Assembly (NCBI GenBank): GCA_947458275.1
Contig: CANGYR010000004.1
Span: forward strand, 62,001 to 126,000
Direction of reading: 5' to 3'
Length of the DNA: 64,000 bases
Source: Chitinophagaceae bacterium
Lineage (GTDB): Bacteria; Bacteroidota; Bacteroidia; Chitinophagales; Chitinophagaceae
Shown: positions 29,027-37,616 of the stretch, piece by piece
How the letters are laid out: every line of letters begins with the position of its first letter
Numbering within the stretch: position 1 is the stretch's first letter
Program-made: the position numbers and the translations under genes
The notes under the pieces: model-generated
Database searches by the model: none
Seen by the model: the letters and a program-made list of their open reading frames with translations, nothing else
Told to the model about the DNA's origin: nothing

Positions 29027-29440
29027 ATGATGAAAAGAGCTTTGTCAATTTTTGTTTTTTTTCTAATGAGCGGCTCAGCTGCATTTGCACAAAATAAAAA
29101 CGAATCCCTGGACTTTCCGGTAGTAATGAAATTTGAAAGTGTTTGTTGCGGTGTGCCCGATGACAAGCCCTTTAAAAAATATCTTACCCAATTCAAAAAG
29201 AAAAATAAAATAAAATCCATTCATGCCAGCTATATTGGTCCAATGGGAAGAGAGGGTGAATATTATATAGGATTCCCGCTTACTGAAATGAAATCCGGAC
29301 AAAAGTCAGCATTTATGAAGGGATTGAGATCTGTTGCCTCAAAAATGAGAGACAAAGGACAGGCTGTAACCGAAAGGAATTTTCACATAAACATATCAAC
29401 ATTATCCGAAAGAACCGTAATCAAGGAAGTTGAATTTTAA
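29027..29440 (+). CDS. small secreted protein of unknown function
   Basis: A 137-residue protein I do not recognise. A signal peptide is clear (MMKRALSIFVFFLMSGSAAFAQ, cut after Ala-Gln region), so it is periplasmic or exported. The mature part is basic, about 115 residues, with an adjacent cysteine pair (SVCCGVPDD) and an alternating alpha-beta pattern. Two ATGs are adjacent at the start, and either would preserve the signal peptide. The YhhQ gene follows 41 bases later. Confidence 0.65.
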   Translation: MMKRALSIFVFFLMSGSAAFAQNKNESLDFPVVMKFESVCCGVPDDKPFKKYLTQFKKKNKIKSIHASYIGPMGREGEYYIGFPLTEMKSGQKSAFMKGLRSVASKMRDKGQAVTERNFHINISTLSERTVIKEVEF

Positions 29441-29481
29441 ATCAACATTGCATATCCAAATACTAAAACACTCCATCTCTC

Positions 29482-30291
29482 ATGATTAAAAATATCCTTA
29501 GCGATAAACCCACTAAACTATTCATATTCATTGCTTCTTTTTTCGTGGCAAATGCATTAATTGCTGAATGTATCGGCGGTAAAATATTTTCTCTTGAAAG
29601 TGTTTTGGGAATCAGTCCTGCTAATTTCACTCTATTTGGAGAGAGCAATTTATCGTTTTCACTTACCTGCGGGGTTTTGCTGTGGCCAATTGAGTTCATC
29701 ATGACAGATATTGTCAATGAGTATTACGGACCAAAAGCTGTCAGAAGAATATCCTATACAGCGGTAGCGCTAATTTCATACGCTTTCGTGATGTTTTATT
29801 TGGCAATAAAAGCTACTCCTCCTGAATGGTGGTTGTCTTCCAATCAAGACAAAGGAATTGACAATATGCAAAATGCTTTTTCCGGTGTATTCGGACAAGG
29901 AATGTGGATTATTGTAGGTAGCTTAATGGCGTTTTTGGTAAGTCAGATAATTGATGTCACAGTTTTTCACCGTATTAAAAAAGTAACCGGAGAAAAATGG
30001 GTATGGCTCAGAGCAACAGGTTCTACACTTATCTCTCAACTGGTAGACAGTTTTATTGTATTGTTCATTGCATTTAAATTAGGTAACGACTGGAGCTGGC
30101 AGAAAGTACTGGCCATTTGCCTGATGAACTATATGTACAAATTTACCATGGCCATTGTACTCACTCCGCTGATTTATTTTATAGAAGGCAGAATTGAAAA
30201 ATATGTAGGTCGTGATACAGCCGCGAAAATGAAGCGCTCCGCTATGGGTAAAGATGAAGATCCTTTTATCAATATTCCTACTGCGGGATAG
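29482..30291 (+). CDS. queuosine precursor transporter YhhQ (VUT family)
   Basis: A 269-residue membrane protein with about six hydrophobic segments. The family landmarks are present: the conserved MTDIVNEYYGPKAVRRI loop and, later, WVWLRATGSTLISQLVDSF. In E. coli YhhQ imports preQ0/preQ1 for queuosine synthesis in tRNA. The length is longer than YhhQ (~220) because of an extra segment at about residues 100-125 and a C-terminal tail. Together with miaB, trmN6 and tsaD it is one of four tRNA-modification-related genes in the window. Confidence 0.88.
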   Translation: MIKNILSDKPTKLFIFIASFFVANALIAECIGGKIFSLESVLGISPANFTLFGESNLSFSLTCGVLLWPIEFIMTDIVNEYYGPKAVRRISYTAVALISYAFVMFYLAIKATPPEWWLSSNQDKGIDNMQNAFSGVFGQGMWIIVGSLMAFLVSQIIDVTVFHRIKKVTGEKWVWLRATGSTLISQLVDSFIVLFIAFKLGNDWSWQKVLAICLMNYMYKFTMAIVLTPLIYFIEGRIEKYVGRDTAAKMKRSAMGKDEDPFINIPTAG

Positions 30292-30312
30292 TAGCGCTTC
30301 GCGCGTTAATCC

Positions 30313-30383
30313 GCTGTTGGTGTTATCACCAACAGCTATTAACAGGAGCATTACAAAAACTTGTTGGTGATAACACCAACAAG
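30313..30383. repeat. pair of REP-like palindromes (GTTGGTG..CACCAAC)
   Basis: Two closely related hairpins lie 23 bases apart. The first (30313-30336) has a 10-bp stem GCTGTTGGTG / CACCAACAGC with loop TTAT. The second (30360-30383) has a 10-bp stem CTTGTTGGTG / CACCAACAAG with loop ATAA, which is the first loop read on the other strand. A third copy is at 58558-58579. Repeated, self-complementary, extragenic and scattered: this fits a REP-type element. No transposase of the RAYT type is encoded in the window. Confidence 0.75.
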
Positions 30384-30390
30384 GGGGAAT

Positions 30391-30475
30391 AGTTTGGAGT
30401 TTGAGGTTTGGAGTTAAAACAGCGAAGCGATTTAAACCCTTATATCAGCGAAGCGACTTAAACCTTTAAACTCAC
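30391..30475. repeat. 7-bp and 26-bp word arrays downstream of the REP pair
   Basis: AGTTTGG-type 7-mers occupy 30391-30413, followed in register by two 26-bp units (30414-30439 and 30440-30465), each with a CAGCGAAGCGA core and TTTAAACC, and a partial third. The 7-mer family recurs at 57659-57736 and the 26-mer family at 63477-63566. The array ends 4 bases before the stop codon of the minus-strand gene at 30479. Confidence 0.75.
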
Positions 30476-30478
30476 TTC

Positions 30479-30775
30479 TCAGAAAAAGAAATAAAAAATC
30501 TGCACCGGAAATAAAATCAGATTAAAAAACAGCATCCACCGCGGAGTAATGGGTTGTTTATTAAACACAATACTATAAATCCCTAAAAGAAAGAACAATG
30601 CATTTATGATGATGGCCCCATAACCTAAAATAATAAGCGTACTTTGAAAAGGCTGATATAATAAAGAATCACTTTTTATATCCGAAGTTTTTTGACGCAG
30701 TTCAACCAGTCGCATTACGACAGTAATCAAAAAGCAACAGTTGCAGAGGAATACTATTTTTGAAAAAAAACGCAT
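30479..30775 (-). CDS. hypothetical small membrane protein
   Basis: A 98-residue protein of unknown function with three hydrophobic segments at about residues 5-22, 46-66 and 80-97 and a short polar loop (RLVELRQKTSDIKSD) after the first. No recognisable motif. It is the last gene of a minus-strand group after pgcA and pcm (17 bases after the pcm stop), so it is probably expressed from their transcript. Confidence 0.6.
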   Translation of the reverse strand: MRFFSKIVFLCNCCFLITVVMRLVELRQKTSDIKSDSLLYQPFQSTLIILGYGAIIINALFFLLGIYSIVFNKQPITPRWMLFFNLILFPVQIFYFFF

Positions 30776-30792
30776 AATTAATCTTTATTAAT

Positions 30793-31449
30793 TTATCGCG
30801 ATTTTCCGCTGAGCATAGGCACAAAAGAAAATTTATCAAAATGCTCCTCCGAAATATCACCGTCCTGATTCTTTGTTATTCTTACCATTCGCTGGGCATC
30901 TTCCTCGTTGAGCGGTAAAACCATAATGCCTCCGGGTTTTAATTGTTCAATCAGTTTAGGCGGAACAACAGGAGCCGCGCAGGTAATAATCACTTTGTCA
31001 AAAGGAGCATAAGTGGGCAAGCCTTCAAAACCATCTCCGAAAAAAAATTTAACCGTAGGGTATTTTCCTTTCAGGATAAATTTTTCAGTATTCTTAAAAA
31101 GAACTTTTTGCCTTTCAATGGTATAAACTATTGCATCCATTGCAGCCAGTACAGATGCCTGGTATCCACTTCCGGTTCCTATTTCAAGGATTTTATCATT
31201 GGCTTTAACATTAAGCAACTGTGTTTGATAGGCCACGGTATATGGTTGCGAAATCGTTTGACCGCTTTCAATTTCAAAAGCCCTGTCTTCGTATGCAATA
31301 TTATCCAGTGCGGTATCAAGAAAAAAATGCCTGGGTATTGTATTGATAGCTGAAAGTACCGACTCATCTGTAATTCCTCTTTCTCTCAATCCGTCAACCA
31401 GTTTTTTTCTCAGTCCCTTATGTCGGTGTGTATCTTCTATCTTACTCAT
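30793..31449 (-). CDS. pcm: protein-L-isoaspartate O-methyltransferase
   Basis: A 218-residue SAM-dependent enzyme that methylates isoaspartyl residues in aged proteins so they can be repaired. Motif I is EIGTGSGYQASVLA; the upstream substrate loop GQTISQPYTVAYQ and the AFDKVIITCAAPVVP segment are typical. Length is standard for the bacterial enzyme. It begins 17 bases after pgcA ends, so both are likely in one operon. Confidence 0.94.
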   Translation of the reverse strand: MSKIEDTHRHKGLRKKLVDGLRERGITDESVLSAINTIPRHFFLDTALDNIAYEDRAFEIESGQTISQPYTVAYQTQLLNVKANDKILEIGTGSGYQASVLAAMDAIVYTIERQKVLFKNTEKFILKGKYPTVKFFFGDGFEGLPTYAPFDKVIITCAAPVVPPKLIEQLKPGGIMVLPLNEEDAQRMVRITKNQDGDISEEHFDKFSFVPMLSGKSR

Positions 31450-31466
31450 TAATCTTTATTGTTTAC

Positions 31467-33191
31467 TTATTCTACCTCCAACTCTTTGATGATTTGATTG
31501 ATTTTATTGTCCAGCATCAAATCTTTTTCATCAAATTCTTCTTTATTGTTCAGTTTGGTATTGACACTGAAATAAAATTTAATTTTTGGCTCCGTGCCGC
31601 TTGGTCTGGCTGAAATTTTACTTCCATCTTCCAGCAAAAACTGCAGCACATTGCTCTTAGGCAAATCAATTTTCCATGATTCACCGGTCTGAATGTTTTT
31701 GCCAATCTGTAATTCGTAATCCAATAGCTCTTTTACAGGAATGCCTACAATAGTTTTCGGAGGATTGCTTCTGTATTGTTCCATCATTGCCTTTATCTCA
31801 GCTGCTCCATTCATCCCTTTCTTGGTAATACTTACCAGACTTTCCTTATAAAAACCATATTGCAAATACATGTCTATCAGTTTGGCAAAAAGGCTTCTTC
31901 CTTTATTCTTCTCATAAGCAGCCATTTCACAGAGAATAGTTACCGCACTCACGGCGTCTTTGTCTCTGATGCTGTTGCCTATCATCAAACCGAAGCTCTC
32001 CTCTCCTCCAATGACATAGTTTTCATTTGCTTCTTTTTCTTTTATTAAAGAGGATATCCATTTAAAACCGGTAAGTACATTGTAACAGGAAATCTGATTT
32101 TCTTTTGCAATCACATCAATCATATCTGTTGTAACGATTGTCTTAATCACCATATCATTTGACTGTGCAATGCCTTTGGCCTTGCGGGCTTCAATCATAT
32201 AGTTGAAAGCAAGTAAAGCAGTTTGATTGCCATTCATCAATATCCATTGTCCTTTATGATTTTTAACGCCAACGCCTACACGATCGGCATCAGGATCTGT
32301 ACCCAGTAAAATATCAGCATCCAGCTCCTTTGATTTCTTCAAACCTATGCTCATGGTTTCTGTCTCCTCCGGATTTGGATAGTTCACCGTAGGGAAATTG
32401 CCATCAGGCGTGCTTTGTTCTTCTACGATATGAATATTGGAAAAACCATAACGCTTCAATGCCTGAGGCACCAGCATAATACCGGAACCGTGAATAGGCG
32501 TGTACACAATTTTCAGGTCATGTTGTTTTTCGCAAACATCCGGATAGATACTCAGGCCTTTAACCATATCAAGATAGGCCTCGTCCATTTCCTTGCCGAT
32601 AATTGTAATGAGCGATTCTCCCCCACTCCACAATACTTCATCCACGGAAGCAATTTTCTCCACTTCGGTAATTACATTTTTATCATGAGGTGGCACCAGT
32701 TGAGCACCATCATCCCAATATGCTTTATAACCGTTGTATTCTTTAGGATTGTGACTCGCTGTGCACACTACACCGCCCTGACATTTCAAATGCCGAATGG
32801 CGAAGCTTAATTCCGGTGTCGGACGCAGACTTTCAAACAAGTATACTTTTATACCATTGGCTGCAAAAACATTGGAAGTAATCTCTGCAAAAGTGCGGCT
32901 GTTATTTCTTGAATCATGACCAACCACCACACTGATTTCTCCAGCGAAAGATTTTTTCATATAATTGGCAAAGCCCTGCGTAGCCATACCAATAGTATAT
33001 TTATTCATTCTGTTTGTGCCAACACCCATGATGCCTCTTAATCCACCGGTTCCGAATTCAAGATTGCGGTAAAATGAATCTGCCAGTTCATCCGGAGAGG
33101 AATTTTGCATTTTTCTGATAGCATCTTTTGTAGCTTCATCATAATTGCCGTTCAGCCACACATTTACTTTAGATTGTATTTCATTGCTCAT
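31467..33191 (-). CDS. pgcA: phosphoglucomutase/phosphomannomutase family (phospho-sugar mutase)
   Basis: A 574-residue alpha-D-phosphohexomutase. The phosphoserine loop is TASHNPKEYNGYK, the metal-binding loop GTDPDADRVGVG and the phosphate-binding loop RPSGTEPKIKFY; the sugar-ring loop GGEESFGL is also present. This layout of four domains and the long C-terminal region match the PgcA/PGM2-type phosphoglucomutases that link glucose-6-phosphate and glucose-1-phosphate. It leads a minus-strand group with pcm and a small membrane protein. Confidence 0.93.
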   Translation of the reverse strand: MSNEIQSKVNVWLNGNYDEATKDAIRKMQNSSPDELADSFYRNLEFGTGGLRGIMGVGTNRMNKYTIGMATQGFANYMKKSFAGEISVVVGHDSRNNSRTFAEITSNVFAANGIKVYLFESLRPTPELSFAIRHLKCQGGVVCTASHNPKEYNGYKAYWDDGAQLVPPHDKNVITEVEKIASVDEVLWSGGESLITIIGKEMDEAYLDMVKGLSIYPDVCEKQHDLKIVYTPIHGSGIMLVPQALKRYGFSNIHIVEEQSTPDGNFPTVNYPNPEETETMSIGLKKSKELDADILLGTDPDADRVGVGVKNHKGQWILMNGNQTALLAFNYMIEARKAKGIAQSNDMVIKTIVTTDMIDVIAKENQISCYNVLTGFKWISSLIKEKEANENYVIGGEESFGLMIGNSIRDKDAVSAVTILCEMAAYEKNKGRSLFAKLIDMYLQYGFYKESLVSITKKGMNGAAEIKAMMEQYRSNPPKTIVGIPVKELLDYELQIGKNIQTGESWKIDLPKSNVLQFLLEDGSKISARPSGTEPKIKFYFSVNTKLNNKEEFDEKDLMLDNKINQIIKELEVE

Positions 33192-33210
33192 ATAAACAGG
33201 TATATTTTGT

Positions 33211-33218
33211 CAAATTTA
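33211..33218 (-). promoter_or_regulatory. -7 element upstream of pgcA
   Basis: TAAATTTG on the minus strand, 19 bases before the pgcA ATG, matches TAnnTTTG. No -33 TTTG is seen at the usual distance. Confidence 0.5.
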
Positions 33219-33251
33219 AATTATTCGTGGCTGAAATAAACACTTTAAAGT

Positions 33252-33259
33252 TATTTTTG
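33252..33259 (+). promoter_or_regulatory. -7 element exactly four bases before the DUF2279 gene start
   Basis: TATTTTTG matches TAnnTTTG; only TTTT separates it from the ATG at 33264. If it is functional, transcription begins at or next to the start codon and the mRNA is leaderless. The same N4 spacing occurs before hscB, the permease, the BtuF-like gene and pyrE. Confidence 0.6.
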
Positions 33260-33263
33260 TTTT

Positions 33264-34286
33264 ATGAATTTAAATTCCGGTCATATTAATAAATTCATTT
33301 CAATCAGTACAGAAAAGCGTTTCAACAAAATATGCTGTTTGATTCTTTGTTTCTTTTTTTTCATTCATTCTCTTTCATTTGCTCAAACAGACAGCATTCT
33401 ATATAATAATCATCCTGATACAAACCTACTCATCTCCTCCGGAAATAAAACTGCCATCAGAAATGTTGCCATAGCCAACGGCGTAATTTATGGTGGTAGT
33501 CTTACTGCATTGTATTTCGCATGGTATAAAAATTATCCTCAAAGTCATTTTCGCACTTTCAATGATTTTGACGAATGGAAGCAGATGGATAAAATCGGAC
33601 ATGTTTACAGTGCCTATACCATGAGCAGATACAGTACTGAGATATGGAAGAGCACAGGAATGGAAAGGGAAAAAAGCATCTGGATTGGCGGACTGAGTGG
33701 CATTGCTTATCAGACGATTATTGAAACGCTGGATGGATTCAGTGCCGAATGGGGATGGAGCTGGGCAGATGTGGGTGGGAATATTCTGGGAAGCGCCGCT
33801 TTTATGGCACAGGAACTGGCATGGAATGAGCAAAGAATACAATTGAAGACCTCCTTCCATCGGAAGACTTATGCTGATGCCTCGTTGAATCAAAGAAGCA
33901 ATGCCTTGTTTGGTAAAACTGCTGCCGAAAGATTTCTGAAAGATTATAATGGCCAAACTTATTGGGCCAGCGCCAATCTTCGGTCATTTTTTCCTCATTC
34001 TAACATTCCATCCTGGTTGCAGGTATCCGTTGGCGTAGGTGCCGAAGGTATGTTTGGCGGCAGAGAAAATATTGCGAAAGACAAAGATGGAAATATCACT
34101 TTTTCAAGACCGGATATTAAAAGATACCGGCAATGGTATCTAGCTCCGGATATAGACCTCACCAAAATAAAAACGAAAAATAAATACCTGAAGGGACTGC
34201 TATTCGTATTGAATTCATTGAAATTCCCAATGCCCTCGCTGGAATTGTCCAATGGTGGACTGAAATGGAATTGGTTGCATTTTTAA
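33264..34286 (+). CDS. DUF2279 family exported protein
   Basis: A 340-residue protein with an N-terminal hydrophobic segment (ICCLILCFFFFIHSLSFAQ, about 23-41) that reads as a signal peptide preceded by a basic stretch. The body holds the DUF2279 core: DEWKQMDKIGHVYSAYTMSR, then EWGWSWADVGGNILGS and a C-terminal beta-rich region. The family is found in Bacteroidetes as a predicted periplasmic protein with no known function. The start at 33264 is backed by a -7 element four bases upstream. Confidence 0.82.
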   Translation: MNLNSGHINKFISISTEKRFNKICCLILCFFFFIHSLSFAQTDSILYNNHPDTNLLISSGNKTAIRNVAIANGVIYGGSLTALYFAWYKNYPQSHFRTFNDFDEWKQMDKIGHVYSAYTMSRYSTEIWKSTGMEREKSIWIGGLSGIAYQTIIETLDGFSAEWGWSWADVGGNILGSAAFMAQELAWNEQRIQLKTSFHRKTYADASLNQRSNALFGKTAAERFLKDYNGQTYWASANLRSFFPHSNIPSWLQVSVGVGAEGMFGGRENIAKDKDGNITFSRPDIKRYRQWYLAPDIDLTKIKTKNKYLKGLLFVLNSLKFPMPSLELSNGGLKWNWLHF

Positions 34287-34778
34287 TTAAGATGCTGCGT
34301 CAATATAAGCTCCCATGATCTCACCCTGCTCTACTTTGACAATAATATTTTCCTGACGGGTGGTAGATACCGACATACCAACATAATCTACCGCAATGGG
34401 GAATCTTTTATGTGTACGCTCAACCAAAACGAGCGTTTCAATTTGCTGAGGAAATTCATCAAGCAGCGGTTTTAATGCATACAACATAGTTTTACCGCTA
34501 TTGGCAACATCATCAATCAACAAGACACATGCATCATTGAAATCAATCTTTTTATCCAGGATTATTTTTTCGGGTTTTCTTTTATCAAGCGAAAGTTCCA
34601 GCAGTTGAATTTTCCCGGTAAAAACATCCTTCAGATATTCTGCTATTTTTTTAGCGATATACGTTCCGTTCTCTTTAATACCAATGAGCACCAGTTCTTT
34701 CTTATCAAAATTTTTCTCAGCCACCTCCAGCGCCATTCTCTTGAGTTTCTTATCCGCAGTATCTTTATTAAGAATCAT
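34287..34778 (-). CDS. PyrR-like phosphoribosyltransferase domain protein
   Basis: A 163-residue type I phosphoribosyltransferase fold. The PRPP-binding loop is VLLIDDVANSGKTM (about residues 85-98) and the flexible-loop strand VLIGIKENGTYIAKKIAEYL precedes it. The ending VERTHKRFPIAVDYVGMSVSTT resembles PyrR and hypoxanthine PRTs. Whether it is an enzyme or an RNA-binding attenuator like PyrR cannot be decided; no pyr operon is adjacent, and pyrE lies 28 kb away. Its stop codon abuts that of the DUF2279 gene with no spacer. Confidence 0.84.
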   Translation of the reverse strand: MILNKDTADKKLKRMALEVAEKNFDKKELVLIGIKENGTYIAKKIAEYLKDVFTGKIQLLELSLDKRKPEKIILDKKIDFNDACVLLIDDVANSGKTMLYALKPLLDEFPQQIETLVLVERTHKRFPIAVDYVGMSVSTTRQENIIVKVEQGEIMGAYIDAAS

Positions 34779-34867
34779 ATTTTTTTAAAATTTAAAGCTG
34801 AAAGTTCGGAAATTATTCAATAGTAAAACCTAAATACTTTACCTTAGCAATATTATTTTGAACTATT

Positions 34868-36184
34868 ATGCAATATATCCAACAAGCGGCATTTCTAATA
34901 CTTGCGGCTTACTCCATTTGGTTGTTCAGATCGAATATTCTGCAAATTAAAAAGAACATTTTTCTAGGCAGAGAAGAAGATTTATCAGATCAGTCTTCTC
35001 TTCGCTGGAGAAATGTTGTATTGCTTGCACTGGGACAGAAAAAAATGTTCAGAAATCCTACTGTGGCCATCATGCACTTTATTATTTATGCGGGATTTAT
35101 TATTATCAATATTGAAGTGCTAGAGATCATCTTGGATGGCATTACGGGTTGGCACAGAATTTTCCTTACGCCGCTTGGTAGCTTATACTCATTACTAATC
35201 AACTTTTTTGAATTGCTGGCAGTTGGTGTTATCGGCGTATGTATTATTTTTTTCGCGAGAAGAAATATCCTCAAACTGAAGAGATTCATGAGTAAGGATC
35301 TGGATGGATGGCCGCGCAGTGATGCCAATTACATTCTCATTGCAGAGATTATATTGATGTCGCTTTTCCTGATCATGAATGCAAGCGACAGAGCATTGCA
35401 AATCCAGGGAAATGAACATTATCATGAAACAGGAAATTTTATCGTTTCCGGTATCATAGCGCCTTTGTTTAAAAATTTTTCTTCTGCACAACTCATTGCG
35501 ATTGAGCGCAGTTGCTGGTGGTTGCATATCGTAGGTATTTTTGCATTTCTGAATTACCTGCCATACAGCAAGCACCTGCATATCATGCTGGCTTTCCCCA
35601 ATGCATATTATTCCCGTCTGGAAGCATCAGGAAAAATGCACAATATGCAGAATGTGCAGAATGAGGTTAAATATATGATGCAGCCGGAACTGGCTCCCAC
35701 CGGAGATGCACAGCCAATGAAATTTGGTGCCAAAGATGTGATGGATCTGAGCTGGAAAAGTCTGCTCGATGCCTACAGCTGTACCGAATGCGGCAGATGT
35801 TCTACTGCCTGCCCTGCAAACCAGACAGGTAAATTGCTCAGTCCCAGAAAGATTATGATGGACACGAGAGATCGTTTACAGGAAGTGGGTGAAAACATAA
35901 AAAAGAACGGAGAATTTAAAGACGACGGCAAAACATTATTGAATGATTATATCAGCGTGGAAGAATTGCGCGCCTGTACTACCTGTAACGCATGTGTGCA
36001 GGAATGTCCGGTAAGCATCAATCCGCTGGATATTATTCTGGAACTGCGGAGAAGTCTGATAATGGAAGACAGCAATGCTCCGCAGGAATGGAATGCCATG
36101 TTTGGCAATATTGAAAACAATTTCGCTCCCTGGAAATTAAGTCCGGATGACAGAGACAAATGGACAGAAGACTTGAAAAACTAA
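34868..36184 (+). CDS. membrane-bound (4Fe-4S) electron-transfer protein
   Basis: A 438-residue protein. Five or so hydrophobic segments in the first ~240 residues, several carrying histidines, resemble the cytochrome b-like gamma subunit of nitrate reductase / HdrE. The C-terminal part holds two 4Fe-4S motifs, CTECGRCSTACP and CTTCNACVQECP, as in HdrC/GlpC-type proteins. The next gene encodes a CCG-domain protein, so the pair resembles a quinone-linked heterodisulfide-reductase-like module. Its donor and acceptor are unknown. Confidence 0.87.
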   Translation: MQYIQQAAFLILAAYSIWLFRSNILQIKKNIFLGREEDLSDQSSLRWRNVVLLALGQKKMFRNPTVAIMHFIIYAGFIIINIEVLEIILDGITGWHRIFLTPLGSLYSLLINFFELLAVGVIGVCIIFFARRNILKLKRFMSKDLDGWPRSDANYILIAEIILMSLFLIMNASDRALQIQGNEHYHETGNFIVSGIIAPLFKNFSSAQLIAIERSCWWLHIVGIFAFLNYLPYSKHLHIMLAFPNAYYSRLEASGKMHNMQNVQNEVKYMMQPELAPTGDAQPMKFGAKDVMDLSWKSLLDAYSCTECGRCSTACPANQTGKLLSPRKIMMDTRDRLQEVGENIKKNGEFKDDGKTLLNDYISVEELRACTTCNACVQECPVSINPLDIILELRRSLIMEDSNAPQEWNAMFGNIENNFAPWKLSPDDRDKWTEDLKN

Positions 36185-36208
36185 AACGATCAGTAAAAAC
36201 TTTAAGAT

Positions 36209-36991
36209 ATGCATGTACCAACGATGGCTGAATTTCTTGCAAGTGGAGAGCAACCGGATATTTTGTTTTGGGTAGGTTGCGCGGGCAGTTTTGATCAGAG
36301 AGCACAAAAAATAACCAAGGCATTTGTTACAATACTCAATAAAGTGGGCATTAAATATGCCATCTTGGGCAAGGAAGAAATGTGCACGGGAGATCCTGCC
36401 AGACGCTCCGGAAATGAGTTTATGTTTCAGATGATGGCCTATCAGAACATTCAGATTTTAAATGGGTACAACATCAAAAAAATCGTGACGGCTTGTCCGC
36501 ATTGTTTCAATGTTTTGAAAAATGAATATCCAGAGCTGGGCGGCAATTACGAAGTGATTCACCATGCTACTTTTCTGCAGCAACTAATTGATGAAGGCAA
36601 GGTAAGAATGACGGACACAGGCGGATTTAAAGGTAAAAAAATAACTTACCACGACAGTTGTTATCTGGGTCGTGCCAATGATATATATGAAGCACCCAGA
36701 AAAGTGCTGGAGGCCATGGATGTGGCTTTGGTAGAAATGAAACGCTGCCGGAGCAATGGTCTTTGTTGCGGAGCGGGGGGTGCACAAATGTTTAAAGAAG
36801 AAGAAAAAGGCGACACGCGCATTAATATTGAAAGAAGTGATGAGGCATTGAGTACCGGCGCTAAAGTCATTGCTGCCGCCTGCCCTTTCTGTAATACGAT
36901 GCTGACCGACGGAGTGAAAAACAGAGAAAAAGAAAACGAAGTGGAAGTGCTCGACATCGCCGAGCTGGTAGCACTCTCTCTTGGAAATTAA
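36209..36991 (+). CDS. CCG-domain Fe-S protein (HdrB / LutA / GlcF-like)
   Basis: A 260-residue cysteine-rich soluble protein with two CCG-type regions: VTACPHCFN and YHDSCYLGR in the first half, GLCCGAGGA and AACPFCNTML in the second. In relatives these cysteines bind a noncanonical Fe-S cluster and take part in lactate, glycolate or heterodisulfide redox chemistry. It lies 24 bases after the membrane Fe-S gene and 12 bases before the next gene, so all three are one operon. The start at 36209 or the second ATG five codons later would both work. Confidence 0.87.
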   Translation: MHVPTMAEFLASGEQPDILFWVGCAGSFDQRAQKITKAFVTILNKVGIKYAILGKEEMCTGDPARRSGNEFMFQMMAYQNIQILNGYNIKKIVTACPHCFNVLKNEYPELGGNYEVIHHATFLQQLIDEGKVRMTDTGGFKGKKITYHDSCYLGRANDIYEAPRKVLEAMDVALVEMKRCRSNGLCCGAGGAQMFKEEEKGDTRINIERSDEALSTGAKVIAAACPFCNTMLTDGVKNREKENEVEVLDIAELVALSLGN

Positions 36992-37003
36992 AGTTGAATT
37001 AAG

Positions 37004-37513
37004 ATGAGCATTGACCTAACCTATCAACTACCGGAAGATTTCGCGCCCGATTCAAGGGTATGGATCTATCAGAGCAACAGACCTTTCTCCGCTCAGGAGA
37101 TTGATGAAATAAATCAAATATTGAAAGATTTCGTTGCATCCTGGACAACTCACGGTGCCAAAGTAAAAGGCCATGCGATGGTGCTTTTTAACCACTTTAT
37201 CATTTTTATGGCAGATGAAACTGCTTCGGGCGTGAGTGGATGCAGTACAGATAGTTCTGTCAGAATCGTAAAAGATATTGTAAGCAGATACAAAGTTGAC
37301 CTGTTCAACAGGCAATTGCTGGCCTTTATAATACAAGACAAATTGGAACTGATTCCGCTTTCTAAACTGAATGATTTATTTGAAAATGGAATCATCACCC
37401 CTGAAAATCTCTACTTCAACAATACCATTTTATCTAAAATTGAATTAAAGGAAAAATGGATAATACCATTGAAAAACAGTTGGTTATCAAATAAATTACT
37501 TTCTTTAAAGTAA
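37004..37513 (+). CDS. conserved protein of unknown function in the Fe-S operon
   Basis: A 169-residue soluble protein. Bacteroidetes homologues are sometimes named 'ABC transporter ATPase', but there is no Walker A or signature motif here, so that name has no support. The recognisable core is [31 protein letters not shown] and [18 protein letters not shown], suggesting an alpha-beta fold with one conserved cysteine. It follows the CCG gene by 12 bases and is likely co-expressed, but a link with the electron-transfer pair is inference only. Confidence 0.75.
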   Translation: MSIDLTYQLPEDFAPDSRVWIYQSNRPFSAQEIDEINQILKDFVASWTTHGAKVKGHAMVLFNHFIIFMADETASGVSGCSTDSSVRIVKDIVSRYKVDLFNRQLLAFIIQDKLELIPLSKLNDLFENGIITPENLYFNNTILSKIELKEKWIIPLKNSWLSNKLLSLK

Positions 37514-37591
37514 CCCTTTATTTCATTCTTCTTTAGATTCTTATAAATCAATATCATTCATAAATAGCGCTGACATTGTGTCACTATTTCT

Positions 37592-37599
37592 TATCTTTG
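37592..37599 (+). promoter_or_regulatory. -7 element upstream of miaB
   Basis: TATCTTTG is a perfect TAnnTTTG and ends 17 bases before the ATG at 37617. It lies inside the longer GTG-initiated frame that opens at 37578, which argues that the upstream GTG is not used. Confidence 0.68.
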
Positions 37600-37616
37600 C
37601 AAAAAAATTTGTTGCA

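Noticed and set aside
37004-37513. Name 'ABC transporter ATPase' for the 169-residue protein
   Set aside because: No Walker A, Walker B or LSGGQ signature.
37578-37616. GTG start and 13-residue extension of miaB
   Set aside because: A perfect -7 element (37592-37599) lies within it, so the mRNA should begin downstream of the GTG.
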